Assembly: GCA_019055375.1 (NCBI GenBank)
Contig: JAHQIW010000067.1
Span: 62,001 to 126,000 of the forward strand
Source of the DNA: Parelaphostrongylus tenuis
Lineage: Eukaryota; Nematoda; Chromadorea; Rhabditida; Metastrongylidae
DNA length: 64,000 nucleotides
Direction: 5' to 3'
The notes under the pieces were generated by a model. That model was not told the DNA's origin, did not search any database, and saw only the letters and a list, made by a program, of their open reading frames with translations. Of this stretch, positions 55,327 to 64,000 are shown one piece after another (position 1 is the first letter of the stretch; each line of letters starts with the position of its first letter). The position numbers and the translations under genes were made by a program.

Positions 55327-56500
55327 ACACTCTGGTACCAATTTTCTGACATGGGAATGATGAAAGATCTATTTAGCTTCGTACAAAAGCGAGCTAATTA
55401 CCATGCTTGCATTATTTCACAGCAGCTACACTCTCACGTTTTCCGTACTATATGGGTAAGTATAGATCATACTCACATCACAAGAAATCAGAAGACGTTG
55501 GTTGTATCAAGAAATACAAAGATCTTCAACTAGCCATAAGAACGTCCCTTCTAACGGTTACACATAACGTTAGATAATATAGCGTGGTTAGATGCTTTTC
55601 AAGCGTACTGAGTGAGTTACATTACAGACTTTACAAAGTGTTCTGGAACTAGAAAACTCCAAAAAAAGACAACAGGAGTAAAAATTGTTTGCAATCACTC
55701 ATACGAAGCAGTTTTCCAACTAATAATCAATTCTGCTCGTTTTTCATGTAAACGATCTTTCGCCGATCGCTCATGAGAAGCTGATAGTCCTGCTGTAATG
55801 GTGTGATGGGTGCAGTCATGAATTAAGATTAGCTCGTAAAATATAAGAAGAAATCGAAAAAACACGTTGTTCAATGATCAGATATAAAAGAAAAATATCG
55901 AAGGAAAAAGGAGGAATGAGATCGACGATTGACTCATTTTAGAGGTTTCTGGTGCCTCTAATATCGAGTTCGAAAAATTAGGGAAAAGAACTTTGATAAC
56001 ACCTCAGAATACGTGGAAAAATGCTCTTTTGTGAATATCATGTTCTAAAACAAAAGAGTGAATGGAAATCGCTATTACGCAAGAGCGGTAAGGAAGTAGA
56101 GAAGATGAAATGTTAATGAGAAGTCAAATAAAATGAACCAAAAAAGCATATGAAGCTCAAAAGTCCCATTTATTGGGCAAAAGTCATCCATGATCAGATG
56201 CTAAATCTATTCAATAACTCGAATAAAGGATATATTGAGAGAGAAAAATGAAAAATAGCAAGACAGCAATAGGACACATTTGGAGAATGGAAATGTGAAC
56301 TTTTCAAAGACCGAAAAGTGTCATATTACAGCACAAAAAAACTTCCTTCTTCGGAAAAAAATGAAAAGAACGGAAAACAAAACACGAGAAGCGGTGAGTT
56401 GTTTAAGAAAATAGAAGAAAGCGAACAGGGAACAAGTTCCTCGATAAAGCTCTTGAAGAAACAAACGAAGCCTGTCCGTAAGCGTCCCGTCAAGCAGTAA
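55327..56500 (+). CDS. Last four exons of a plus-strand gene, product unknown
   Basis: The exons are 55327-55455, 55653-55677, 55943-56030 and 56332-56500: 411 bases, all in frame, ending TAA. The first has outstanding sites (AAAATTTTCGCAG; GTAAGT). The others use GGAACTAG, CATTTTAG and CATATTACAG acceptors and GTAAAA and GTGAAT donors. Pieces: TLWYQFSDMGMMKDLFSFVQ, VSGASNIEFEKLGKRTL, and a lysine-rich hydrophilic end (NEKNGKQNTRSGELFKKIEE, QTKPVRKRPVKQ) that looks nuclear. Earlier exons are unknown. The 25-base exon is the weakest link. Confidence 0.45.
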
Positions 56501-56639
56501 ATCATCCACTCGTTCGTTGTGAAGATCATAGCTCTGTACTTGGGCCGTCTCGGATTTTTCTATGGCTTTCAGTTTATAGTGACGTTGTCAGTGCAGCGTC
56601 TTCTCTCTCGTTTTGATTTGAAGATAATGCAAACAATAT

Positions 56640-56725
56640 ATTCATATGCATATATGTATATGTGCATATATATGCGTACTTATATATATGTATATATATA
56701 TTTATATTCATGTATATAATATATA
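56640..56725. repeat. (TA)n-rich tract
   Basis: TATATG and CATATA repeats. Confidence 0.9.
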
Positions 56726-57064
56726 CTGCATACTGTGCAATAAACAGGAACATCATTTTTTTCCGGCACGACGACAATACTGGCATCATATGTAACTCCT
56801 TGTCTTCATATTTGAATCAGACATGAACTTCCTTCGATTTTTAGACGTTTGAGTGGAAATCAGATTTTGAGCATTTCCATTCTGCTATGTTCTCTATAAA
56901 CACAAGAGATCTACTGTTATTTCTCAATAAAATTGTTCCATTCGATTCGTTTCTTTACATCATCGTTCCAAAGTTCTTCGAACATATCGTGTGTTGTTTC
57001 GCCTGTTGCTTGGAGATTTTGTCTTCTCCAATGATTTTGCAAGGTGCTGCTCGAGTAGCCTCAC

Positions 57065-57107
57065 CTTGTGATGTTGGGATATCCAACAGGCGCTAGCACG
57101 TGGACCG
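57065..57107 (-). CDS. Candidate 43-base exon
   Basis: A very good acceptor (CCCACAACTCTCTTTAG) and the donor GTGAGG flank an open stretch (VHVLAPVGYPNIT). A longer frame over it (57163-56960) is also open. Not linked. Confidence 0.2.
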
Positions 57108-57428
57108 CTAAAGAGAGTTGTGGGAGGAAGTTGAAATAGTATCTTGCATTCTGATAGCTTCATAACCTACCTGTATCACAAACCAGTCGGACACCGTCCC
57201 CAGCATATCATCAGTCGATACGCTTTGTAGATAATTATATCAAGACAAGATTTCAGAATGTTTATGAAGTTATGTTGAGAAAGAATGTAATGCACCTTGC
57301 GACGCAAATATCAGCATGATATTTCAAGAATTTCTAAACATTTCAACACATTCTTTTACACTCACTTCTGCGAGCTTCAAATGCGATTGGGTCATAAAAA
57401 CACGGAACGATAATTTACGGAGTTGCAG

Positions 57429-57511
57429 CAAAAGCCGATAACGACGAAAGCGGTCGCCAGTCGCTACTGGACGTCGTAAAAGTAATCAAACAACAAAAAA
57501 GATTCGTTTGA
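57429..57511 (+). CDS. Candidate terminal exon
   Basis: After TTTACGGAGTTGCAG, a hydrophilic frame KADNDESGRQSLLDV, then VIKQQKRFV, ends at TGA. GC is raised. No partner exon was found. Confidence 0.25.
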
Positions 57512-58507
57512 GATTGAGGTCAAAAAACGAAATGTTAACAACCGTCCGGGCAGTTCCAACGACTCAAGAATGCGAAATCCCATAGGCTTGAAAAACGTTA
57601 AAAAGATGCTTAAGTCAAACAATCACGAATCTTCGAAGCATTTCATTAGTTATTAAGAGCTACAAAAAAAAACGCTTATAAATGGGACGTGGCAATAATA
57701 CAAATCGGTCTCCGTCAGTCTCAATCTCACACAATCTCAGTGAAGGCGGCTTTTGCTAGAGGACGTCTATTTCTATAAGAATTTTGACGCGAAAGGAGAA
57801 TTACTAGCGATCAAACACATTTTGAATGATTGTAGGACTACGTGTTGATGATAGGATGTCTCAAGAATTTGTCGCGCTGAATTGTTGATCTGAATACAAC
57901 AAAACTGGGAAAAAAGACGTGCGTCAAACAAGAACAATAATAAACTATTTCGCCGTGAGGTGGATTTTTCATAAGCAAGAAATGACAGTGTTATGTCATG
58001 ATTCCCTTAATTTTTTTTGAACCAATTCAGCCATTATTCTTTGGAGGATGTATTACGCGAGTCTAATTAGATTTTTTAGTAACATTAGAGATAAACAGAT
58101 GTCCTGTTGCAGAGGGAAACGTCTGAAACAAAGTTGAGAGGCTCTTCGGCGAATGTTTGACAATCAGTAGCACTGTAAACAACGAGTGATAGAGCAAAAA
58201 GCTTATGAATCATGGTCAAACATATGGGAAGAAAAAAAAAGTAGAATAATTTGTCAGCACTAAAACGATAACATGACAGTTGAAACCAGTCGATTGGTCT
58301 TAGATTGCATGAAGACTTGTGCTTCGGCAAATCATTTCATATCCATTACAATCATCAATAAAATTCATAACGAGAGCAATGACATATCGTAAGCATTGTA
58401 AAGACGATGAGAAGTAAAAAAAAATTGAGTAACAGGATAAGAAGATTGATAGATTAAACAGAGCTACGATACGACAGAGTAGAAACATGTTTGAAAAGGC
58501 AAAACAA

Positions 58508-58583
58508 GTACCTACACGGTGCAGTGGATAACACTTGATCCACGAGAAAAGAAAATTCCGAGTTCGAAGCTCGACTGAGGTAC
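58508..58583 (+). repeat. tRNA-like sequence, 76 bases
   Basis: The ends GTACCT and AGGTAC pair (6 bp), with GTGCAGTGGATAACAC in the first-box position and CGAG-TTCGAAG-CTCG as a T-arm. Two extra bases before the 3' stem and no clean anticodon arm argue for a tRNA relic or SINE head. Confidence 0.4.
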
Positions 58584-59280
58584 TGAGTTTTGCTCGTATC
58601 TCATCATGTTTATAGTCTATAATTCATATCGTACACTGCTATGAAAAGGAATAACTAGCAGATAAAAGTCGAACATTTTGGAAAGAAGACGGTCGTTGAT
58701 TCGAAGAATGGTCCCGTTTGTATCCCAATCTCAAGAGGTAATGACATCTCTCAAAGTGTGCGTGAATGTCACGCAGTTATAGTGATTGACAGTCAACTGA
58801 AAAAGGATTCCCATTTGATGTGAGATACGAAAGAAAGCGCCAAGGTGAACTGGGTAATGTAAATGGCGCAAACGAGGCAACACTGAACTGAGCTATACAC
58901 GCATTCGTTCATATGCTATCACTATTTGTTGTCGCCTGAGCTTTCAGGATAACCAGAGTTATCACCGTAACCCTTATTGAAATCACTGAGGAATAAGTGA
59001 TGAGAATGTCACATATTTCTCCCGGAAAAATCCCCTAAGCCTTACGTAGCGCGGTTCCAACGCAGCTACGTTTTATCTTTCTTTTAAGCCACAATGATGG
59101 AACGCGTATGAGAATGTACGGCCGAGGACTAGAGATGATGCGTTGGAAAAACATTTCGTCTTCAAATAACATTTACGAAGAAATGTCAAGACCGACTCTT
59201 CTCAACATAACAGCAAAACAGCTGCAAAGAAATGTTCTAGTCAAGTTTATTAACAGATTAGCTGAAAGAACGAAAGTTAA

Positions 59281-59508
59281 ATGAAGTTTCATAAACATTC
59301 AAGAATCGCCCTTTCACGCTTTCCTGGTCGAATCCCCACTATGAAAACTTATTTCCACATATTACAACATGTAACGAACTTTCATGACTGTTACTTTTCC
59401 TTCGTGAACGCTTATCACTTCGACCTCAGACACTCTGACGACAACAAAAAAAAATCTGATGGCAATAGAAACAACCAATTCAAAAGAGGCCATGAGAAAA
59501 CTTACTGA
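59281..59508 (+). CDS. Candidate single-exon gene, 75 aa
   Basis: An acceptor (TCAAGTTTATTAACAG, 59256) lies 24 bases before the ATG. The frame has coding-like third positions: MKFHKHSRIALSRFPGRIPT, NAYHFDLRHSDDNKKKSD, ending GHEKTY. Hydrophilic, unknown. Confidence 0.35.
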   Translation: MKFHKHSRIALSRFPGRIPTMKTYFHILQHVTNFHDCYFSFVNAYHFDLRHSDDNKKKSDGNRNNQFKRGHEKTY

Positions 59509-60704
59509 AGTATGTTAACAACGATTAAACAACCTGGAAATCATGTCACAGTAACTGTTTTGAAATTGATGAGCACTTATTGATCAAATATAGAATAACA
59601 CAGAGCTGTCATTCTCATCTTTTTCAGTAACCGTAACAGTCTCAATGACGCTATGCGAATGTAACTGAAAATGTCTATAGTTGATACAAGACTTCAAATA
59701 ATCGTAAGAAACTGTATAATGTAAGGAAAATGCAAAAAAGAAAGAGTTGGATCTGAGTATGGCGATAGCAGTTCGTGACTATTAAGTTCAGGTTCACGAT
59801 TACCGTATTTGACTAGGCCAAAAAAGCTATTGCTGGACTGGTCGTGGGGCCGTCACATTGTTGTGGACGATCCCAGCTTTGTTCAGTGAGGACAGCTTGA
59901 ACGAGTTGCCGAACGCGGCCGTCGTTTTCCAACTATGAACGTACGTTGAGGGAAAGAGGAGATGAACATCAACGGATGGGGCGGTAAGTAATGGAACGAC
60001 CGACGAATCGAGCCTCAGTGCACTTAGCTGACGTCAACACTCAGTGGACGTCACGTCACGCGACACTTAGCAGCTCATAAAGACGGAAAATGAAATGTAC
60101 CGAAGAGCTTCTACGCTAATTGGAAGTAATGTGAGTGCTTTATGCAAGAGTATGAGACATAAAATTGTACGCTGCTGACCAACTGTTGGAGAAATTCTGC
60201 ACGCATTTGAATCCGTTCGTAGTGTCGTCGAGATGAGTGAATTACATCATTCCATACTATATCGTATCAGATCTATTGTAAGTCGAGGCTCTGTGGAAGA
60301 CGAAATTGCAAAAACGTAGACTATCGATTTTGAAGAAGATAAACCAGTCTTGCCTAGGCTTCTAGAAAAGACATTTAGTGAAACGGTTTTCATTTTCCAT
60401 CCGAGATCTAGTGAGAGTCATTCTTTGATTGTTAAATCAATGTTTTTTTCTCTTCGGAGAAATCTGGCATCAATTTTCTAATCCATGACGAATGGGTGGT
60501 ATTGTTAGCTTTGGACGCCGCAACGAACCAAGGAGCATATGTGTAATACAGTGCGCCTCCAGCGACGCTCGGTACACAAGCTCGCCGTTTCATATAAAAA
60601 CTATAAGAAGTCCAGAATTATTAATATAAGTTCAGGTAAAATCAACTCCCAACTATGCGAAAAAGATGACAGAAAGGCAATCTAAGTGTTTTTGTTCATC
60701 AGAG

Positions 60705-60780
60705 ACCGGACACTTGTCAACAGCAGGATCGAACCAGAGACGCACTATGAAAAGTGGCGCCATCCTCTATTGAGCCACAT
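60705..60780 (-). repeat. tRNA-like sequence
   Basis: On the minus strand TGTGGCTCAATAGAGGATGG and a perfect B-box GGTTCGATCC at normal spacing, with CACT/AGTG around a TTTCAT loop. Incomplete cloverleaf. Confidence 0.35.
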
Positions 60781-61303
60781 CCTTCGTGATTGTTTCACAA
60801 CAACCCTACTCAAAACTGTATGCGTTCCTCGTTGAATTCCATGTCTCTGACTTTTGACCTTGAGTACAACAATACTGCGAGTTTTTGTTATTCGAGTTGA
60901 TTTAGTTCAGTTTGTGGATGGACTCGATTTCTCAGGACAAAAAAAAAAACGAGAAAAGCAACTTTTGAGATACCAGAAATAAACTATACTTGATAGACAC
61001 GTCTAGTTTCACTTTCCAGGTTTTCGAGATCTATTCAAAGAACAAAGGTGCGTGGACTGATTTCTATGAATTACAACACAAAAACGTTAACGTGCCAAAA
61101 CAAAACCTTACTGTCAAACTCTTTTCTCACTTGAGAAGAGAAAATTAGTGGGAAGAAATTGAGTTTTAAATGCTTCGTGATATTAAAAAGATCAAATAAT
61201 CAAGAAACGTAGATAGAATTACGATGATCGCTCCATTATTGAAAACAACACATGGCATGCAGCAGAGTAATAGAAGGTTGGAAGCTAATTACCGGCTAAC
61301 ACT

Positions 61304-61525
61304 ATGTTCGACGACTCGATAAGTATTAGTTCATCGGAGATTCAACTCTGTCAGTGGTCGACGACAGAACCATACGCAATAATATTGATCGTTCATATTA
61401 AAAATTTTCCGGATCTTTCGCAAATAATCACTTTATTCAGCAAATATCGAAAATATTGTCGAGGAGGGATGCCGGGTGATATGCGAACCTTAGACCCCAG
61501 TCGGAAATTGAGCCCATATGGGTAG
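61304..61525 (+). CDS. Candidate ORF, 73 aa
   Basis: ATG to TAG with coding-like codons (MFDDSISISSSEIQLCQWS, then IILIVHIKNFPDLSQIITLF, GGMPGDMRTLDPSRK). No clear acceptor before the ATG and no linked exon. Confidence 0.25.
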   Translation: MFDDSISISSSEIQLCQWSTTEPYAIILIVHIKNFPDLSQIITLFSKYRKYCRGGMPGDMRTLDPSRKLSPYG

Positions 61526-61627
61526 ACGAGGGCTCAACACTTTCTTGAGGTTCAAAGTTTTATAATCATTCGGCAGATAGAATAAAAAGAATTTTTGCAC
61601 TTTTCGAAAATTTAAGTAAGATAAAAC

Positions 61628-61860
61628 GTTTGAGACGCCATGGTCGAGTGGTTGTGATGTTGGTCACGGCGAGCGTGGAGCCGTGCTCCACCCCCCACTT
61701 CTCTCCGGCAGTCAACAACAACGTCCTACGGAAGGCCACAGCAAAGCTATCCTCGAGATTGCAAAGAGACTAGCTCAACCAGTATTCTACGCCGTTCAAG
61801 AAGAAGACGAAAAACGAATTGAATGCTAGAAGTACTGGGATCTGCACAGTGAAAAAATTA
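61628..61860 (+). repeat. SINE-C copy 2
   Basis: It starts ACGCCATGGTCGAGTGGTTG and is collinear with 31503-31735. Confidence 0.6.
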
Positions 61861-62394
61861 GAAAACATTGTGATGACGGATCAAACAAATAAAACACTAC
61901 TAATGTCAGGCTTTAGTCAGAGTTCGAATTACTCGCCAATCACTGGTAAAGCGTCAACAAACGCACCGTTGGTTATCTTCCTATAAGTACTGAAGGAACA
62001 TTGGAACATAAGTGCATGACAACTAGTGACAACACATCTAATTTTGAATATTAAAAAATTGGTGGGGAAGAAAAGATGAACTTTTCGTGAAAATAGAGAG
62101 CGAGCCGAAACGTTTTTGCAAAGGCTAGCCATCAAAGCATTCGTGTAAATATTCACGTAATTAATATATAATTGAATAATCTGCACAATGCTCATTCTAT
62201 TTTCGATTTCGTTTTATTCTACATGAATGTTGATTTGCATGATCCATTATCATATCTACGGTGCGATCGTGCCCATGTCGGTTTGATAGAAGGGTGAGGG
62301 GATGGGGCCGAATCAGCACCTTACTTCCTTATGGATTGCATCATTAAGTACTCCGCTATCACTCAACTTCCTTCTTAATATATAAAAGTATAAA

Positions 62395-62592
62395 GCTTTC
62401 CGCGGTTATCAAGCCGTGAGAGATGCAGCACTATACATACCTCATCAAGCATCGTAGAGGTGAATGAATGCATGTCTGGTTTTTACAATGACTAGCGATG
62501 GCCAACCGATATATCAAGCCAGTGTAGCTATCCTACCAGACATAAGTATGCTACCGATTCGCCAACCTCGGAGAGATCGAAGGCTTGGTGTC
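62395..62592 (-). repeat. SINE-B copy 6, truncated
   Basis: GGTGAATGAATGCATGTCTG, then TTTTTACAATGACTAGCGATG, matches the body of 40567-40868. The tRNA-like head is missing. Confidence 0.5.
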
Positions 62593-63000
62593 TTCAAATG
62601 GAAAGTGCTATCAATATAATTCGATCGGATTTTTGATAACAATTAAGACAAAACAATAATCTCTACGACTGATGAAATTTTTGATGACAAAAAGTGATTA
62701 TAAAATGTCTCCGCAAAAAACGGTGCAAAATGACTGGAAATCCACTAAATGATGTCTCATAGGTGAATAATCGTGGATTAACTAGATATTTGTGCGAGAA
62801 AGTGATGAGATTAGAAAGCCACTGGAGGTTGCATTCATCACAACCTAAAAACTTTGAACTATATTTCATATTACGGTAATCCGAAAGTACAAGAAATCAT
62901 CAACAACTATTAGGAACGAAAAGGAAAAATAAGGAAAAACGAAAACAAGTCTCAGTAATTGCTCCACAGATGAAATAGCTTACAAAACAATTAGACAGAA

Positions 63001-63255
63001 ATGTTAAAAGAATTTTTTTTCTATTCTATTTATTTACACGACCCATCACAACACGATTTTTATTGTGCCGAACCCAGTACTCCTAGCATTCAATGCGTTG
63101 TTTGCCTTCTTGAATGGCGTAAAATATTAGTTGAGCATGTCTCCTTGCAATCACGAGGAAATCCTTGCTGTGGCGCTAATAAAGAGGAGAGCATCCAATG
63201 TCAGAGTCTATCAAAATTGAGAAGAAGAATAAAGTCGAAGAAAAGAAAGAAATAG
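63001..63255 (+). CDS. Candidate ORF, 84 aa
   Basis: ATG two bases after a modest acceptor (AATTAGACAG). Contains VVCLLEWRKILVEHVS, GNPCCGANKEE and a nuclear-localisation-like end (RRRIKSKKRKK). Coding-like codons, but a single frame only. Confidence 0.3.
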   Translation: MLKEFFFYSIYLHDPSQHDFYCAEPSTPSIQCVVCLLEWRKILVEHVSLQSRGNPCCGANKEESIQCQSLSKLRRRIKSKKRKK

Positions 63256-63577
63256 AGAAATCTTGGGTGAGTTTGAGGAGTAGAGAACAAATGGAACGCT
63301 CAAGAACCAGTGTTTGCTAAATGAAATCTTCTCTTGAAAATTTGATTTGAAGAAATCACAGGAGAGAGAAGCGGTAGAAAGAAAGCTCTTCTTCTTCGCA
63401 ACTAATCCACAGATTTTGGATCATATGGAATCAATACAGCAAATGCGATCGATTAATCACCGATTGATCATGAATGATTCATTGCTGACCGATTAACGAA
63501 TTCCTTAGACAGCCATTATGAGGAAAAAACCCAGTCCGAACAATTCATCATATGTGAACACTAAGTGAGACGTTGGG

Positions 63578-63711
63578 TTATCGAATACTCGGAGCAGATG
63601 ACCAACTAGCTCTTCGATCTGCTGAGACAAAAAAAACTCTGAAAACTCTTGAATGCGATTGACTAAACTGTATGGTTTCCACTGAGTAAAGTCTCTTGGA
63701 AAAATCTAATC
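63578..63711 (-). CDS. Candidate terminal exon
   Basis: An excellent acceptor (TGTTTTCTTTCAG) is followed by LDFSKRLYSVETIQFSQSHS and RASWSSAPSIR to a stop. The other two frames close quickly. No linked exon. Confidence 0.3.
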
Positions 63712-64000
63712 CTGAAAGAAAACAAATCAAGTAAAAGGCAAGGCGAAGAGTGAGAATCGTACGAGAAACGATGAGAACTAAGCAGTAGGCCAAATCGCCC
63801 ACAGAAAACACTCCTGAAACATGAAATAAAGAGACATTCCTGTCGAAAAGAAATTTCGAATTACATAATTTGTTCCACCTCTAATCTACAAATCTACGAA
63901 TTGACCCGACTGGACAGCGAAAAGCTCAATGTGTCCATATGGCGCGCCAAAGCTGCGTGCCGTGAAGGCCTACTAGACTAGGAAGGAACACCGAATAGCT

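Noticed and set aside
1..64000. Spliced-leader RNA, 5S or other rRNA, CRISPR array, bacterial operon
   Set aside because: Looked for and not seen on either strand.

Overview
The window looks like nuclear DNA of a parasitic nematode, most likely a hookworm or related strongylid. The base composition is AT-rich, with many (TA)n tracts. Where genes can be read they are broken into small exons by introns of about 50-110 bases plus a few long ones, with TTTTCAG-type acceptors. The repeats are nematode-type mariner and RTE elements. No rRNA, CRISPR array, operon or bacterial feature is visible. The organism assignment is inference. Gene models were built by eye from splice sites, reading phase and codon character. 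Single-exon calls are weak, because random open frames of 60 codons are common at this base composition. Chains of phase-compatible exons are stronger.  Layout: 0-9 kb holds scattered exon candidates, SINE-like repeats and a GC-rich block that may be the 5' part of an RTE element. 9.0-12.6 kb holds a five-exon plus-strand model whose last intron carries a cluster of hammerhead-bearing repeats. 13-21 kb is mostly repeats (two more SINE-A copies, one hammerhead copy, a long foldback element). 21.7-25.1 kb has a minus-strand gene start, a minus-strand terminal exon and a small plus-strand ORF. 27.0-31.2 kb is a block of transposons: an RTE fragment, a head-to-head mariner derivative and a decayed, near full-length RTE element. 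32-35.6 kb holds further exon candidates. 39 kb holds RTE fragments. 40.9-47.5 kb is the best gene: seven minus-strand exons whose phases all agree, giving 240 codons for a predicted single-pass membrane protein with two PPxY motifs. Its largest intron contains a mariner with intact ends and a long foldback. A second mariner sits just upstream with an inverted SINE pair nested in it. 54.5-56.5 kb holds two plus-strand chains and a competing minus-strand model. 57-64 kb is sparse.  The most unusual signal is the repeated hammerhead-ribozyme-like core, CTGANGA then a hairpin then GAAAC. It occurs in at least three repeat types, and one copy is nearly canonical (16097-16143, minus strand). There are also three separate tRNA-derived SINE-like families with two to six copies each. 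Functions are not assigned to the genes, because no protein could be matched securely to a named family.
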